Below are positions 1 through 8,065 of a stretch of DNA of 64,000 bases, piece by piece; the stretch's first letter is position 1, and each line of letters starts with the position of its first letter. The notes under the pieces were generated by a model. It was not told the DNA's origin. It ran no database searches and saw only the letters and a program-made list of their open reading frames with translations. The position numbers and the translations under genes were made by a program. Origin of the DNA: Desulfobacterales bacterium (GTDB taxonomy: Bacteria; Desulfobacterota; Desulfobacteria; Desulfobacterales; JALSRD01); NCBI GenBank assembly GCA_026984935.1, contig JALSRD010000029.1, positions 1 to 64,000 of the forward strand, read 5' to 3'.

Positions 1-22
1 TAAAATCGGCGCTCGCGCAGGG

Positions 23-36
23 CAGACAATTTTGAA
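23..36 (-). repeat. Short copy of dispersed repeat (14 bp core)
   Basis: Read on the minus strand this is TTCAAAATTGTCTG, identical to positions 133-146 on the plus strand. The two form an inverted pair about 100 bp apart. A longer related copy lies at 12260-12302. No gene is visible in 1-325; the stretch holds these repeat copies and the hairpin at 274-298. Confidence 0.5.
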
Positions 37-129
37 GTCAAAATGGAAGGTTTCCGAACATTCCAATGACGCTGAAAAATATCGCGCTGCATCCATAGAC
101 AACCATGAGATAACATTACAATTTTATAA

Positions 130-172
130 GTTTTCAAAATTGTCTGTGCAAGATTCAGGTGATAACCCGATG
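130..172 (+). repeat. Dispersed repeat, copy 2 (43 bp)
   Basis: The plus strand begins GTTTTCAAAATTGTCTG. It aligns without gaps to the reverse complement of 12260-12302: 26 of the first 29 bases match and 33 of 43 overall. Both copies lie between genes, 12 kb apart. No coding potential or transposase is associated, so its nature is unknown. Confidence 0.6.
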
Positions 173-272
173 CCAGAGGTCTTTGAGAAGATACGCAAAA
201 CCGGCGGCGGTCGGGCCATTGCCCCGGCGGCTCCGAAGCGCTTACGGCTGTATGGCTGGCGTCCAACGCACA

Positions 273-299
273 AGGGCTGCGCCGACAAGGCGCAGCCCT
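273..299 (-). terminator. Hairpin downstream of the Ig-like lipoprotein gene
   Basis: A perfect 10-bp stem (274-283 with 289-298, plus a closing A-T pair) has a 5-nt loop. It starts 27 bp after the stop of the minus-strand lipoprotein gene. There is no long U tract, so it may be a weak terminator or an mRNA-stabilising end. Confidence 0.55.
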
Positions 300-325
300 C
301 GGGGTGTACTTCGGCGGCCTGTGCT

Positions 326-1153
326 TCAGCGCGCCAGTATCTCCACGTTGATGACCTGGTTGTCGCCGCCGGAGGAGGCGTAGACAGTGGCCAATCCGGG
401 CGTGCTTCCGGCAAACAGCGCCGTGCTGGCGGTGCCGTTTTCGTCGGCGGTGGCCACCGTGATGTCCTGGCGGCCGTTGGAAAAAGTACCCAGGTCGGTG
501 AAGAAGGTCACGTTCGTGCCCATGGGCACCGGGTTGCCGTCGGCGTCGTGCACCGTGGCCGTCACGGTCTGGGCGTCGTTGGTGCTCATGGCGAGGCTTG
601 GGGCGCTCAAGAGGATGGACGTGCTCAGGGCCGCACTGCCGGAGCCCGAACCGCCGCTGGTGTCCGTACTTGTGCTGGTGTCCGTACCGCTGCCGCTGCC
701 GGTGCCGGTGTCTGCGCCGGGGCACTTGGAGGAGTCGAAAAACAGGAAGATGTCCAGGCGCGATTTTTTGCCGATGGACTCGGCGGTCACCGCCAGGTCG
801 CCCTGCTGGTTGCCGAAGATCACGGTGACCACCACCACGCCGGTGGCATCGGTGGTATGGGTGGAAAACACCTGCTGGCCATTGGGGAAGGTGGCGATGG
901 CGGGGGTCAGGCGGAAGACCACCAGGGTGCCCACGGGCACCGGGTTGCCGTTGCCTTGAACGACAGTGGCGGTGATTTTGGCCGAGGTGCGCTCCAGGGG
1001 CTGCACGCAGTTCGAATCCAGATTGCTCGTCAGCTCGATGAAGCCGTCGGATTCAGTGCCCGTTCCGCCCTTGGCACCGCACCCTGCCAGGTATCCCACC
1101 AGCGCGAGGGCCCCAACCAACAGGATTGCAAATGCAGCACGCTTGAATTTCAT
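326..1153 (-). CDS. Ig-like (Big-1 type) surface lipoprotein
   Basis: This is a 275-residue predicted lipoprotein. The start at 1153 is chosen because it gives a clean signal peptide ending in the lipobox LAGC, with Cys25 as lipidation site; longer frames upstream lack one. Two bacterial Ig-like domains follow, roughly residues 35-140 and 170-275. Both carry the GNPVP(V/M)GT pattern and the later (D/E)xxG(V/T) turn seen in invasin-type Big-1 domains. They are joined by a Gly/Ser/Thr-rich linker. The gene lies 124 bp after pilQ in the same direction, so it is probably the distal gene of the pil operon or a closely linked one. A role at the pilus exit site or as an adhesin is inference. Confidence 0.75.
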   Translation of the reverse strand: MKFKRAAFAILLVGALALVGYLAGCGAKGGTGTESDGFIELTSNLDSNCVQPLERTSAKITATVVQGNGNPVPVGTLVVFRLTPAIATFPNGQQVFSTHTTDATGVVVVTVIFGNQQGDLAVTAESIGKKSRLDIFLFFDSSKCPGADTGTGSGSGTDTSTSTDTSGGSGSGSAALSTSILLSAPSLAMSTNDAQTVTATVHDADGNPVPMGTNVTFFTDLGTFSNGRQDITVATADENGTASTALFAGSTPGLATVYASSGGDNQVINVEILAR

Positions 1154-1277
1154 GTGTTTCCCTTCCGTTCGTTTGCTCAGGTTAAATATTTGGCCTATGG
1201 GGCCCGGGTGCTTTACTAACAAACAGGCCGCGGCATGGCGCCGTTTTGCGCGCCGGCAACCGCCGGGCAGCGGCAAC

Positions 1278-4200
1278 TTAAAGGGCGCCGGAAACAGCCC
1301 GCCGGCTGCGCGACTCCAGCTGGACGATGCGCGGGGTGATGAAAATGAGCAGCTCTTCCTTGTCGTCGGACTTCTGGTGGTTTTTAAACAGCCAGCCCAG
1401 CAGCGGGACCTTGGACAGGAAAGGCAGGCCCTTTTCCCCGACGGATTTGCGCGATTTGATGATACCGCCGATGACCACCGTGTCGCCGTCGTTGACCAGA
1501 AGTTCGGTCTGGGCCTCTTTGTTGGTGAAAGACTGCTGGCCAAGGATCACGTCACCCAGGTCCTTTTTGGTGATGTGCAGTTTCAGGGAAATCCGGTGGT
1601 CCAGGGTCACGTGCGGGGTAACGGTCAGCACCAGGTCGATGTCCTCGAACTCGGTGACCGTGTTGCCCGATTCGTCCAGCTTGTTGTAGGGGTAGCGCAC
1701 GCCCTGTTTGATCAGGGCTTCAACGTTGTCCATGGTGACGATCTTGGGGGCGGAGATGATCTTGGTCTCACCCTGGGATTCGGCGGCCATGAGTTTGGCG
1801 TTCAAGAGAAAGGGCGTGCCGGCAATGCGCAGGAAGTTGAAGCCGATGGCGCCGGCGGAAAGCGACGCCGGCAGATTGACGGCCGTATCCCAGCCGTAGG
1901 TGCCGCCCAGGGTGTCGAAGCCGCGCTGGGGACCGACGCCGGGTGTGCCGGGCGCGCCGCTGCCGGCCAGGAAGCTGGCCTGGCTGGGATCGCCGGCGGT
2001 GCCGAAACCGCTGTCACCCTCGCCGCCGATGCGGCTGTTGGAGTATGGCTGCGTACCGGTGGAGGCGATGCCGCTTTCCACACCCCACTGGACGCCGATT
2101 TCGCGCGCAAAGGAGGTGGTGGCCTCGACGATGCGTGCCTCGATGCCCACCTGGGGGGTCACCCGGTCCAGGCGCGCCACGATTTCCCGGGCCTGCTGGA
2201 TCTTGGGCGCCGTGTCGGTCAGGATGATCTGGTTGGTGCGTTCATCGACGCTGAGCTGACCGCGGTCTTTGGTCAGGATTTTCTTCAGGTGCGGCAGGAT
2301 ATCGCTCTTGGCGTTGGAGTAGTTGATCTCGATGTACTCGGTCATCAGCGGGGCCAGGTCTTTCTTCTGTTCCTTGGTTTTCTGTTCGGCGACCAGCCTG
2401 GCACGGTTTAGCTCCTCTTCCTTGCGGAAGGTCTGCAGCGTGCCGATGCGGATGATGTCGCCTTCCTTGACCATCCCCAGCTGGTTCATTTTCAAAACCA
2501 GGTCCAGCACCTGGTCCCAGGGCACCGGTTTTTCCAGGCTCAGCGTCACCTTGCCGGTGACATCCTGGTCAATGGCGAAGTTCTTGCCGGAAATTTCCCG
2601 GAGGATGCGGAAAACATTTTTGATATCGGTTTCGAAAAAGTCCAGCGCGATCTTTTCGCCGGTGTACTTTTTCACCGGGCGCATGATCGCGTGCGGGCCG
2701 GTGGCCTTGGCCGGTGCAGCGGCGCCCTTGGCGGCGGCGGTCGGTGATGCGCTGCCGGCAGCGGCGATTTTTTGGTCGATATCAGTGATCGTGGTCTTGG
2801 CCACCTGTTCCCAGGCCGGCAGGTTGGCATCTTCAAAAGGCTTGGGCGGAATGGAAGACGCGCCGAAATGCACCAGCAGAAGGCGGCCTTTCTGTTCCAC
2901 GCGGTGCGGCACCGCCTCTCTGAGTTCGATGGAGATCAGCGCACGCTTTTTCATTCCCGCGGTCTGAATGGGGATGATGCGGTCCACCGCACTGGCAAAG
3001 CGTGTTGTAATGAGCGGGCGCTTGCGGTAATCCGGAATCTTCACGTTGGGCAGGCTGATCACCAGGTGGCGCTTGCCCTCCTGTTGGATTTTGTATTCGA
3101 CCGCCCGCGTGGTGCCGATGGTAATCGTGGATTTGCCCAGTTCCTCGCTGGTGAAATCCAGCTGGTCGAGCCAGGCGGTCGCCTTGGAAACGGCCTTGGG
3201 GGCGGCGGTTTTAGACCCGCCGGGCTTCCGGGTTTCGGCCTGGGCGACCATTTCAGCGGCGCGTCCTGCAGACGCTTTTTCAGCACCGGCAACCGCCTGG
3301 GTTTCGGCCCGGGCGACGACCGGCGGTTGCGGACTTGCGGCAACCGGGGTTTCCTGTTGGGCGGTGGGGATCGGCTGCACGCCGGCCTCCACAGCCGTCG
3401 AAGCGGGCGCGCCCACCCGGATGAGGAGCCCGTTTCGTGCCGGTGTGGCCGCATAATCGGACAAGTAACTGTCCTCGGTATCGAGCACCAGGCGCAGCTT
3501 GTCGGCATTGCCGTAATGGCGGATGCGCTTCACCCACGGGGTGTCTACCACGATGCGCTGTTCGCGCTGGTAGGGACTTTTCAGGTTGGGGATGTCATAG
3601 ACGATGCGCGGCGGATTTTTGAGCGTAAAGGTTTTGAAGTGCGTGATGGTGCCGTCGGCCGTCAGTTTCACCGAGATTCCCCGGTCCCCGGGCTGGGCCG
3701 AGATGGATTCAAAATGGCTGGCAGGGGCTGCCGGCAGGGTTTCCGGTGCAGGCGGTTTTTCAGCCGCGACTGTCTGTGGTTCTGCGGCCTGGGGTTCGGA
3801 ATCGGCGGCAGCAGTCCTTTTGTCTGTGGCCGGCTTTTCGGCGGCGGATGGTTTCGGGGATACGGCTTCCGGTGCATCCGTTTTCCGGGCACCGTCGGCA
3901 AGGTCGGTTTCTTCCACGGCCGCCGGCTTTTTCTGGACGTCTGCTGCTTTGGTTTCACCGGCATCGGCCGCTTCGGTCTGCACATCGGCTGCGGGAGCAC
4001 TTTCCTGGGCCGCGGCCAGGCGCATGCTCTTGGGGAAGGAGAGCTTCAGGCCCGATCCTGCGCGCGTGATCGTACAGGGGATGTCTTTCTTCAGACTGAT
4101 CTCGACCCGTGAGGTGGCTTCGCTGTCATCCGGCCGGATGACCGTTACGCCGCCGATGATTTCGTTGTCGGCGGCGCGGGCGGCAAGATCCTCGGCGAAC

Positions 4201-4487
4201 CGGGTCTCGGGGAAGTAGAGCACCATTTTCAGCGGCAGGGGCTGCCTTACCGAAGTGTAGGTGAGCAACTGGTTGCCATCGATGAACAGGTCGACCGCAT
4301 CCGGATTGTCAACCGTGTGAATGGCGGTGATCATCCGGACATCTGTTGAGGCGGACGGCACCTGCTGCGCCGCGGCGGTGTTGCGCGCTTCTTTTTTTAC
4401 GGCGCAGCCGCTGAGAAGGACTGCCGACAACATCAAAAAAACTGTTGCAACCGCGGTTATGCAGCGCATCGCCTTTTTCGCATCCAT
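1278..4487 (-). CDS. pilQ: Type IV pilus secretin PilQ
   Basis: This is the outer-membrane secretin through which the type IV pilus leaves the cell. It has 1069 residues, long for the family. The start at 4487 follows an AGGGGAA ribosome site and yields a lipoprotein signal with lipobox LSGC (Cys28). Two AMIN-like peptidoglycan-binding domains (about 45-145 and 260-360) and a probable third (about 450-560) are separated by Ala/Pro/Glu-rich linkers. They precede the STN/secretin-N region (about 615-790) and the C-terminal secretin domain, with motifs such as VPLLGWLF near the end. The gene starts 4 bp after the pilP stop. AMIN count and boundaries are by eye. Confidence 0.95.
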   Translation of the reverse strand: MDAKKAMRCITAVATVFLMLSAVLLSGCAVKKEARNTAAAQQVPSASTDVRMITAIHTVDNPDAVDLFIDGNQLLTYTSVRQPLPLKMVLYFPETRFAEDLAARAADNEIIGGVTVIRPDDSEATSRVEISLKKDIPCTITRAGSGLKLSFPKSMRLAAAQESAPAADVQTEAADAGETKAADVQKKPAAVEETDLADGARKTDAPEAVSPKPSAAEKPATDKRTAAADSEPQAAEPQTVAAEKPPAPETLPAAPASHFESISAQPGDRGISVKLTADGTITHFKTFTLKNPPRIVYDIPNLKSPYQREQRIVVDTPWVKRIRHYGNADKLRLVLDTEDSYLSDYAATPARNGLLIRVGAPASTAVEAGVQPIPTAQQETPVAASPQPPVVARAETQAVAGAEKASAGRAAEMVAQAETRKPGGSKTAAPKAVSKATAWLDQLDFTSEELGKSTITIGTTRAVEYKIQQEGKRHLVISLPNVKIPDYRKRPLITTRFASAVDRIIPIQTAGMKKRALISIELREAVPHRVEQKGRLLLVHFGASSIPPKPFEDANLPAWEQVAKTTITDIDQKIAAAGSASPTAAAKGAAAPAKATGPHAIMRPVKKYTGEKIALDFFETDIKNVFRILREISGKNFAIDQDVTGKVTLSLEKPVPWDQVLDLVLKMNQLGMVKEGDIIRIGTLQTFRKEEELNRARLVAEQKTKEQKKDLAPLMTEYIEINYSNAKSDILPHLKKILTKDRGQLSVDERTNQIILTDTAPKIQQAREIVARLDRVTPQVGIEARIVEATTSFAREIGVQWGVESGIASTGTQPYSNSRIGGEGDSGFGTAGDPSQASFLAGSGAPGTPGVGPQRGFDTLGGTYGWDTAVNLPASLSAGAIGFNFLRIAGTPFLLNAKLMAAESQGETKIISAPKIVTMDNVEALIKQGVRYPYNKLDESGNTVTEFEDIDLVLTVTPHVTLDHRISLKLHITKKDLGDVILGQQSFTNKEAQTELLVNDGDTVVIGGIIKSRKSVGEKGLPFLSKVPLLGWLFKNHQKSDDKEELLIFITPRIVQLESRSRRAVSGAL

Positions 4488-4491
4488 AGCA

Positions 4492-5118
4492 CTATTCCCC
4501 TGAAGATTTCTGGAGTTTGAGTTGACGGGTGACTTTTTTGATTTTGCCGAAGGCGTTTTCGGTCTCTTCATTTACAACCACTCTATCCGGCAGGATTTTG
4601 GTGACGCGGCCACCGTGAATACCGATATAAGTGCCCACGGTAATGATATAGCCCTTGCCCGAGGATTCTTCCACCAGGGCCTTGTTGCCCTCCGGCGAGC
4701 GGATGATGCCCGTGAGTTTCAACTGGCTCAGGTCGACCTTCTCAAGCGGTGTGTGCGGGATGCGTTTTTTACGTTTAACAGTGGCCGTGGGCTGCGAGGG
4801 GGCCGGTTCCTTGCGGCGGAACAACGGCTCGAAGGGATCAACTTTTCCCACCGGATTGTACGGTTTGACTTTGGCCGGTGCGGTCTTGGCAAGAAAGACC
4901 CTGGGCGCGGCAGCTTTAGGCGCCGGCTTGATTTTAGCCGCCGTTGCGTGGGGCACCGCCGCCGGTGTCGCCGGTTTGGTCGCAGGAACGGTGATTTTCT
5001 TGTGGATCACCTTGGGCTGCTGCGGAGGCGGCTCGCTGCGGTCACAACCCGCTGCCAGTGCTGCAGCCAGGCAAAGCAGGCAGACAAGGGGGCGGAAAAT
5101 AATACGGCATTTACGCAT
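4492..5118 (-). CDS. pilP: Type IV pilus assembly lipoprotein PilP
   Basis: This 208-residue inner-membrane lipoprotein links the PilNO platform to the PilQ secretin. The signal peptide ends in the lipobox LAAGC (Cys25). A disordered Pro/Lys/Ala-rich stretch (about 30-100) is followed by a compact C-terminal beta domain (about 115-205) with the PilP features LKLTGIIRSPEG and YIGIHGGRVTKI. Gene order pilM-N-O-P-Q is the canonical one. It sits 17 bp after pilO and 4 bp before pilQ. Confidence 0.93.
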   Translation of the reverse strand: MRKCRIIFRPLVCLLCLAAALAAGCDRSEPPPQQPKVIHKKITVPATKPATPAAVPHATAAKIKPAPKAAAPRVFLAKTAPAKVKPYNPVGKVDPFEPLFRRKEPAPSQPTATVKRKKRIPHTPLEKVDLSQLKLTGIIRSPEGNKALVEESSGKGYIITVGTYIGIHGGRVTKILPDRVVVNEETENAFGKIKKVTRQLKLQKSSGE

Positions 5119-5135
5119 TGTCAGTGACTTTCCTG

Positions 5136-5786
5136 CTATTTGGTGCGGTTGCGTCTATTTTTCGACCGTTTTCCCTTTTTTTTCGAAGGGACCTGTTTCT
5201 TTTCGACAAATTTGTAGGTCACGGCGGTGCATGCAGTCGCCAGTTGGACGCTGTTGCTCTGCGGTTTCATGGTGATGTCGCGGATAGTGACGATGCGCGC
5301 CAGGCGCGAAACCTTATCGAAAAACATGGCGACTTTGTGGTAATTTCCAATGACCCGGATCGATACCGGCAGTTCGGCGTAAAAATTCCTGACAACTTCT
5401 TTTTTGGGCTCAAAGAGAGTGAATTGCAGCCCGGCACTGTTGCCCGCCCGGGAAACACCGGCCAGCAGCGAGGGGACTTCCTGCTTTTCGGGCAGCACTT
5501 TCTTGGCCATGGCGAAACGCGCTTCGGCCAGGCGGATGCGTTCGCGATAGGCCTTCAGCTGACGGGCGTTGGCACGTGCCTTGGCCAGTTGCCGGTCCAG
5601 CTTTTGGGACTCGCTGGAAAGACGTTTGATCTGCTGATAGGCGGGATAATAGGACAGGTAGCCGAAGCCGGCTGCCATCAGCAGAATGCAGACGAGGTAG
5701 ATCGCAATCGTCTGGGGTTTAGACAGCTGATCGATTTTTTCAGCCAGTGCCGTTTTGGATTCGGATGCTGCCGCGCCTGTTTTCAT
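5136..5786 (-). CDS. pilO: Type IV pilus inner-membrane protein PilO
   Basis: PilO pairs with PilN in the inner-membrane alignment complex of the pilus. The 216 residues show a short cytoplasmic N-terminus, one membrane segment (about 27-47), a coiled coil (about 50-90) and a periplasmic ferredoxin-like fold. The C-terminal tail is very basic (KKKGKRSKNRR). The start overlaps the pilN stop by 4 bp (ATGA), which indicates translational coupling. Confidence 0.93.
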   Translation of the reverse strand: MKTGAAASESKTALAEKIDQLSKPQTIAIYLVCILLMAAGFGYLSYYPAYQQIKRLSSESQKLDRQLAKARANARQLKAYRERIRLAEARFAMAKKVLPEKQEVPSLLAGVSRAGNSAGLQFTLFEPKKEVVRNFYAELPVSIRVIGNYHKVAMFFDKVSRLARIVTIRDITMKPQSNSVQLATACTAVTYKFVEKKQVPSKKKGKRSKNRRNRTK

Positions 5787-6379
5787 TTCTTCTTAGCCTT
5801 GCCTGTGCCGGATGGTTGTTTTACCTTCCAGCCGCAGGAAATGTTGAAATGTTTCAAATCGATCCGGTCACTGCCCTTGACCGTTTGCTGATGAAGGTTT
5901 TTCAGGTTGACGCTGGAAAAAAAACCCGCGTGTTCGAGCCGGGTCATGAAATCGGCCACCGTCTTGTTGTCCAGTGCGATGCCCTCGATTTCGACGCTTG
6001 GAGCCGGTTTCTGCCTGGTCTGAAACTTCGTGAACCACATGCGGTCCTTGATCACCAACCCGGTCATGGCATCCAGCAGCTCGATCGCCTGGCGGCGGTT
6101 GGCCTCGAGGCTCTTGATAACCTCGGTTTTTTGTTTGAGAATCGCCAGCTTTTTTTTGATGCCGGCGATTTCCTGGTTGATCTTCTTGTATTTGGCGAGC
6201 TGGCGCTTGCTGTTTTCAACCTGCGTATTCAGGTCCTTGACACGGGTCTGCAGGTAAAGGTGGACGCCAAACAGGGCACCGCCGATGACGACGAGGGTCA
6301 GAACGAAAATCCCGACCTGTTTTCGGGCGGTTTCTTTGGTACGCGCGGCACGAAACGGTAGCAGATTGATTCGTATCAT
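5783..6379 (-). CDS. pilN: Type IV pilus inner-membrane protein PilN
   Basis: PilN has 198 residues. The conserved cytoplasmic N-terminus MIRINLLPFR binds PilM in studied systems. It is followed by one membrane segment (about 25-47), a coiled coil and a periplasmic domain. It overlaps pilM and pilO by 4 bp each, so the three genes are translationally coupled. Confidence 0.95.
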   Translation of the reverse strand: MIRINLLPFRAARTKETARKQVGIFVLTLVVIGGALFGVHLYLQTRVKDLNTQVENSKRQLAKYKKINQEIAGIKKKLAILKQKTEVIKSLEANRRQAIELLDAMTGLVIKDRMWFTKFQTRQKPAPSVEIEGIALDNKTVADFMTRLEHAGFFSSVNLKNLHQQTVKGSDRIDLKHFNISCGWKVKQPSGTGKAKKK

Positions 6380-7431
6380 TTGTCATCAATTCTTCGTATC
6401 GAGAGGCCCATGCATATGGCTGCCTGGGGTGCGGCCTGGGCAAGGTAGGCCGTGTCGAAACGGCCGCTGTCCACCGCAAAGGCCCCGAAGGGGTCGATGG
6501 TGCGGACCTCGGCGGAAGTCTCAACCCCCAGCAGCTCCCGAAACTCCTTAATATTGGCGCCACCTCCGCTCAAAACGATCTGTTTGATCTGATCGCTGGG
6601 GTAAGTGGAAGAGAAAAAGTCCAGTGCCCGCCGGATCTCCTTGCACCAGTCTCCCACCACTCCGGAAACCACCTCGCGGATGTCGTCGGCGGACATCTTC
6701 TCAGACTTGGCGGTGAGCTTGATCTGTTCAGCCTCCTCCAGGGAGCACCCGGAGATGGATGCGATTTTCTGGTTGATCTGCGCGCAGCCCAGCGATACGT
6801 CGCGCATGAACAGCGACTGGTTTTTCTGCAAGATGTTGAGCGATGTTTTGGATGCCCCGATGTCGATGAGGGCAATGGTGTCTTCGCCGACCGGATGGCA
6901 GCGTTCGAAGATATTCTGCAGGGCAAAGGCGTCGACATCGATGATACAGGGATTCAGGTCGGCCATCTGAACGAGAGCCACATAGTCGTCGATCATGTCT
7001 TTTTTGGCGGCGGTCAAAAGCACACTGGTCAAATTGGGATTCTGTTCGTTCTGGCCCAGCATGTGGAAATCGAGGTTGACGTCGTTGATGTCGTATGGAA
7101 TGTACTGCTCCGCCTCCAGCGGGAGGCTCTCCTGCAGCTGTTCCTCGGTCATGGTCTGGACGTCGATTTTTTTGACGATTACCGAGTATCCGCCGATGGC
7201 CACGGCGACGTTCTGTTCCTTGATGTGATGGTCTGAAAAAAGCTGCCGGATGGATTCGGCCACTTTCTCCGGTGATTTGACCATGCCGTCTTCAATCAGG
7301 CCGGGGGAGATGTCCGCCATGCCGAAAGCCTTCAGCGTGCCGCCTTTTTTCAGATCCGAAACTTCGCCGGCCTTCAGGGTCCGGGAGCCGATGTCGAGTC
7401 CGACCAGATGATTCTTGGGGCCAAAAAGCAT
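6376..7431 (-). CDS. pilM: Type IV pilus actin-like ATPase PilM
   Basis: This is the cytoplasmic actin/FtsA-like protein that binds the PilN tail and couples the pilus motors to the envelope complex. Its 351 residues have the phosphate-1 motif LDIGSRTLK near the N-terminus, the IDIGASKT phosphate-2 motif mid-protein and the LSGGGANI adenosine motif near 280. The start has a GAGGGA ribosome site and lies 9 bp after the small HTH gene, in the same transcription unit. Confidence 0.95.
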   Translation of the reverse strand: MLFGPKNHLVGLDIGSRTLKAGEVSDLKKGGTLKAFGMADISPGLIEDGMVKSPEKVAESIRQLFSDHHIKEQNVAVAIGGYSVIVKKIDVQTMTEEQLQESLPLEAEQYIPYDINDVNLDFHMLGQNEQNPNLTSVLLTAAKKDMIDDYVALVQMADLNPCIIDVDAFALQNIFERCHPVGEDTIALIDIGASKTSLNILQKNQSLFMRDVSLGCAQINQKIASISGCSLEEAEQIKLTAKSEKMSADDIREVVSGVVGDWCKEIRRALDFFSSTYPSDQIKQIVLSGGGANIKEFRELLGVETSAEVRTIDPFGAFAVDSGRFDTAYLAQAAPQAAICMGLSIRRIDDK

Positions 7432-7440
7432 GACAGTCCC

Positions 7441-7638
7441 TCAATCCTGAAAAATTTTCTTTTTATCCGCCAGATTTAAACCCAGCGCGAGGATGATTTT
7501 TCGTTTAGTTTCCAGCCGGCAGGCGGCGCCCTTTTCGATGCGGGCGATGGTCATGGGGGAAACATTAGCCTTGCGGGCCAGTTCTGCCTTGCTCATCAAC
7601 AGGGATTCTCTCACGGCCTTCAAGCGGTTTTTGCTCAT
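7441..7638 (-). CDS. Small XRE-type helix-turn-helix regulator heading the pil operon
   Basis: This 65-residue DNA-binding protein consists almost only of an HTH_3 domain: SKAELARKANVSPMTIARIEKG is the two-helix core (about residues 15-36). The ATG at 7638 is chosen over an upstream start because an AGCAGG ribosome site precedes it and the protein then begins directly with the domain. It ends 9 bp before pilM, so it is probably the first gene of the pil operon. Upstream lie a minus-strand promoter and a perfect palindrome, which suggests autoregulation (inferred). Confidence 0.8.
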   Translation of the reverse strand: MSKNRLKAVRESLLMSKAELARKANVSPMTIARIEKGAACRLETKRKIILALGLNLADKKKIFQD

Positions 7639-7721
7639 GTGATTCGCCTGCTCATTTTGTACCTGACAGACTGCATACCTGAAATCCGGAGGCAGGAGTG
7701 GAAAATGGGTAGTTTTGCGCT

Positions 7722-7749
7722 GCATTACACAATATTTTTGTTATGTCAA
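7722..7749 (-). promoter_or_regulatory. Sigma-70-like promoter for the HTH-pil operon
   Basis: The minus strand shows TTGACA (7744-7749), 16 bp, then TAATGC (7722-7727). The start codon of the HTH gene lies about 85 bp downstream. The -35 is perfect and the -10 weak. Confidence 0.5.
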
Positions 7750-7757
7750 GAACTTTT

Positions 7758-7787
7758 TTGCAAAATTATCGATAATTATGCTATAGT
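7758..7787 (+). promoter_or_regulatory. Sigma-70-like promoter with palindrome in its spacer
   Basis: TTGCAA (7758-7763), 18 bp, TATAGT (7782-7787) on the plus strand. The spacer contains the perfect 14-bp palindrome AATTATCGATAATT (7764-7777), a typical repressor position. It would give a leader of about 270 bp before the histidine kinase. I see no gene in 7788-8065; that stretch holds GC-rich inverted segments only. Confidence 0.45.
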
Positions 7788-8065
7788 TTATATGTATGAC
7801 CATTCCCGGCTCAAAATCAACGCCATTGGTGCGCTTTTAAGCCGGGTCGCGCCGTCGGCCGCCGGGGTGCAGGGTGCCGGCTGAAGACCCTTTTTCTGCC
7901 GTGGGATGGTTTTTCGAAGGTTTCAGTCCCTTGTATCGGCCAAAAAAGCCGGGACTTGACATAAAAATTTGCGCACCCTATGAAGTGCCAGGATAGGGAT
8001 CCGTACCGGACGGCGATAAACCCTTTGCGGCGCAGCACCAGACTGCACGCGGATCTGGGCAGACA

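Noticed and set aside
995-1040. tRNA-like GTTCGAATCC string
   Set aside because: It lies inside the lipoprotein coding sequence and no cloverleaf or acceptor stem surrounds it.
32-1219. Long plus-strand open frame opposite the lipoprotein gene
   Set aside because: It is a shadow of the GC-rich minus-strand gene: it has no recognised domain, and the minus strand has a lipobox and Ig-like domains.
7789-7884. Plus-strand short ORF in the leader before the histidine kinase
   Set aside because: No ribosome site, no recognisable protein and a stop after about 14 codons in the most plausible frame.
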